The notes beneath the pieces are model-generated. The model was not told the origin of the DNA and searched no databases. It saw nothing but the letters and a program-made list of their open reading frames with translations. Made by a program: the position numbers and the translations under genes. This document shows, piece by piece, positions 10,663 to 13,303 of a stretch of DNA of 13,303 bases. Numbering within the stretch: the first letter of the stretch is position 1; the number at the start of each line of letters is the position of its first letter. The DNA is from Acanthamoeba castellanii str. Neff (Eukaryota > Discosea > Longamoebia > Acanthamoebidae): positions 84,464-97,766 of the forward strand of contig NW_004457532.1 in assembly GCF_000313135.1 (NCBI RefSeq). The letters are read 5' to 3'.

Positions 10663-13303
10663 ATGGACGATCGCATCTCGCTTGGTGTTGACACCAATTG
10701 CGTGCCCGATATAGAGGAGACGCTCCAATTTTCGCGTTCCTCTGGGTATGACTTTATTTCGGTGCCGCTCGTTCATCCGCGCTACAGGAGGCCCTTCGAC
10801 GCCCTCGTGATCAAGCGCGATGAGCCGCTCACGCGCTCTGACACCCTGCTCGGCTCGAACGACTGGACGACCAGCGTCATCGGAAAGATTTCGCCCTGGC
10901 TCGATTGTGATTCTGAGAGTGCTGCGATCAGGACCCGCTCCGAGAAGGTGTGCCCTTCCTCTCTCCTTTCTCGATCTGCGTTGAGATCTCATTTCATCTC
11001 ATTTCTCTGCTGGGCCGAATTCACACAATTTAAAATTAACACATTAATAATTTCTTCCCATGTGCGTAGGCCTTCAAGCAGGAGGTGGCGTGGGCGACCC
11101 ATTTGGGCCTGCACGCTGTAATGCTGCCCGCACCCCGCTTCCACTCGACCAACTACTCGCACGTCATCAACCACGTCGCAAGCAACCTCTCGTACATGCA
11201 GGCCTGGGTCAAGATTCCACTTGTTGCGCCAGAGGTCCTTCTTCAGGTTAGGACCTCCCTCTTTTCTCTCTCTCTCTCTCTCTACTTTGGCTGGAAGCGG
11301 CATTGTCAACTCTTCTCCCGATCCATCAATTTGCTTGCCTCAATCTTACTGATTATATGAATTTATTACTAAATAATTCAAGGATGACGATCACCAGCAG
11401 TCAGAGCAAGAAGCACGAGAGACCGATCCTTGGGAGTGGTGGAACAACCTCCGCCTCTTGGCTGAGCACAACTCCAACATGGGCGTAGGTACTGAGATCT
11501 CTCCGCCCTCTCCTCCCAATTCGAACCTCAATGCTTGCCCACATCAACGCTCTCCCTGGCGAGAGACCAACCTTCGCTCACCACTCTCTTTTTCTTCTTC
11601 CATGCGGCGTGCTTCCTGGCTCCTCCTCTGGACCCACCCACTAGCCCTGGAGCTGACTGCGGACTTGCCCGGCGAGAAGGCGCTGAAGAGGTGGCTCGGC
11701 GAGCCCGTCAAGGCCGTCATTCTGCCCACGAGCATCTTCCTGACGAACAAGTTGGGTTACCCCACGCTTTCCAAGAAGCACCAGGCCTTCCTCTGCCGTT
11801 TGTTCAGGGTACTCCCGCCCCACCACCACGACCACCACCCACCACCACGCTATCGAATCTCCAATGATCGTTTGGTTGGCCAGCCTGAACTTTTCCAGTG
11901 CTCGCATGTGGATAACCGCCAGCTCACCTCGCCTTGATACTCTCTCTCTCTCTCTAGTATCGTCTGCAATTCATCGTGACCGGATCGCCGCACCACAAGG
12001 ACGGACTCTCGGCTTACCAGCAGTACATCCGCTTCCTGCACCGCAAGCAGTCGCCCCTCACCGACCAGGAGCACTTCGAGGCGCCCTACTGGGACTACCT
12101 CCAGGCTCCGCTCCAGCCCCTGATGGACAACCTGGAGTCACAGACGTATGAGACCTTCGAGAGGGATCCCGTCAAGTACCGCGAATATGAGCGGGCCTGC
12201 TTTGAAGGTAAGACCGTTTCGCTCCACCGTTCTCGAGGCCTATCTCGCTTGCTCACCCCACCCTAAAAGGAGTTTTAATGATTACTCGGCGAGAATACTA
12301 ACGCCTTGACATCGGTCGTGACCGCCCGTGCACACACAGCTTTGAAGAAGAGGGGCAAAGATGAGGAGACCGTCCTCATGGTGGTTGGCGCCGGCCGAGG
12401 CCCTCTGGTTGCCGGGGCTCTCCGCGCCGCTAAACAGGCCGAGCGAAAGCTGAAGGTGTACGCCGTCGACAAGAACCCCAACGCTGTCATCACCCTTCGC
12501 AACCGCAAGGTCGCCGAGGGCTGGGACAATGTGACCGTGGTCGACACCGACATGAGGGTGTGGAACGCCCCAGAGAAGGCCGATATCCTCGTCAGCGAGC
12601 TCCTTGGTTCCTTCGGTGACAACGAGCTGTCGCCCGAGTGTCTGGATGGCGCCCAGAAGTTCCTCAAGGGTATGCATTCATCCTTAGGCTCTTCCTCTCT
12701 GTGGCGACAAGACGAAGTGCCGCCTGAAGGGTCCTTAGCACGCAGCCCTTGTTACGCTGTCCTAACTGATGCGCGCGCGCACAGAAATCGGTGGCATCAG
12801 TATTCCGAGCGCGTACACGTCCTATTTGGCTCCGCTCAGTTCGTCCAAGCTCTACAATGAAGTGAAGGCGTACAACGACCGGAAGCACTTTGAGACGGCC
12901 TATGTCGTCAAGTTCCACAACACCGACCAGTTGGCTGAGGCCAAGCCTTGCTTCACCTTCACGCATCCCAACAGGTCCCCCCCCAAATTCCCCACCGACA
13001 CGATTGCGCGCGAGTACTAACGCTATTTCACGGTACTACCCGAATTCTAATCACCAGGGCTGCGCTGATCGACAACAGCCGCTACACCAAGCTCTCGTGG
13101 GTCATCGAAGAGGCCTCTACCCTGCACGGTTTTGGCGGTTACTTTGATGCCACGCTGTTCGAAGAAGTCCATCTCAGTACGCATCCCTCCTACGTTGCTC
13201 TTTCAAAGCACTTCGCTTTGTCGGTTTTTTATAACCCTAAGCGCATACTCACCCCTTCGACAGGCATCAACCCCGCCACCTTCTCTGAGGGCATGATCAG
13301 TTG
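10663..13303 (+). CDS. PRMT5: Protein arginine N-methyltransferase 5 (PRMT5), partial, C-terminus off the right edge
   Basis: Type II arginine methyltransferase that makes symmetric dimethylarginine on histones and spliceosomal Sm proteins, normally with partner MEP50. Nine exons are seen: 10663-10947, 11070-11246, 11383-11488, 11645-11808, 11958-12207, 12340-12669, 12785-12974, 13058-13176 and 13264-13303. All are in frame, giving about 553 residues; roughly 60-70 are missing at the C-terminus compared with human. The N-terminal TIM-barrel includes [14 protein letters not shown]. The catalytic part has [20 protein letters not shown], with F311 equivalent to human F327, the residue that sets symmetric methylation. 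The SAM-binding motif GAGRGP is at 344-349. The double-E loop [15 protein letters not shown] has E414 and E423, equivalent to human E435 and E444. The C-terminal beta-barrel has [12 protein letters not shown] and CFTFTHPN. The start is the ATG ahead of ISLGVD; no other in-frame ATG lies just upstream. All catalytic residues visible are intact. Confidence 0.96.
11264..11283. repeat. CT microsatellite in PRMT5 intron 2
   Basis: About ten CT units near the 5' end of the intron 11247-11382. Confidence 0.85.
11940..11955. repeat. CT microsatellite forming a poly-pyrimidine tract
   Basis: An uninterrupted TC run immediately before the AG acceptor of PRMT5 exon 5 (11958), acting as its poly-pyrimidine tract. 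Confidence 0.85.

Overview
The window is nuclear DNA of an intron-rich, GC-rich protist. Codons mostly end in G or C. Spliceosomal introns of about 80-170 bp interrupt nearly every gene, often with poly-pyrimidine or CT/GT microsatellite tracts, and neighbouring genes lie a few hundred bases apart. Gene content (KIF19-like kinesin, DUF3605 protein, TalB-type transaldolase, homeodomain protein, TLC-domain protein, PRMT5) together with this architecture points to a free-living amoebozoan of the Acanthamoeba type. The genus is an inference from style; no search was run.

Layout. Three genes are on the minus strand in the left part: a kinesin-8/KIF19-like motor (1-2263, C-terminus beyond the left edge, 7 exons seen), a single-exon DUF3605-family protein (2571-3197) and a complete 4-exon transaldolase (3398-4791). 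A gap of about 1 kb (4792-5798) without a convincing gene separates them from three plus-strand genes: a homeodomain protein (about 5799-8294), a 7-exon TLC-domain membrane protein (8675-10432) and PRMT5 (10663-13303, 9 exons seen, C-terminus beyond the right edge). Transaldolase and the homeobox gene are therefore divergent across that gap. All exon joins given for kinesin, transaldolase, TLC and PRMT5 keep the reading frame and family alignment.

The most unusual locus is the homeobox gene. Its encoded protein carries a long array of Gly-x-x-x repeats resembling the motif of the Yae1/Lto1 iron-sulfur adaptor proteins, then a His-rich tract, an acidic/basic linker and a C-terminal homeodomain. 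With canonical splicing the homeodomain is exactly 60 residues long, except that one base is missing between helices 1 and 2. A second apparent one-base loss is in the kinesin's last visible exon, at a run of four T. Both look like either sequence/assembly errors or real lesions, and re-sequencing would decide.

The genes do not form a pathway. They are separate housekeeping and regulatory functions: microtubule motor, pentose phosphate pathway, membrane/lipid-related TLC protein, arginine methylation and transcription.
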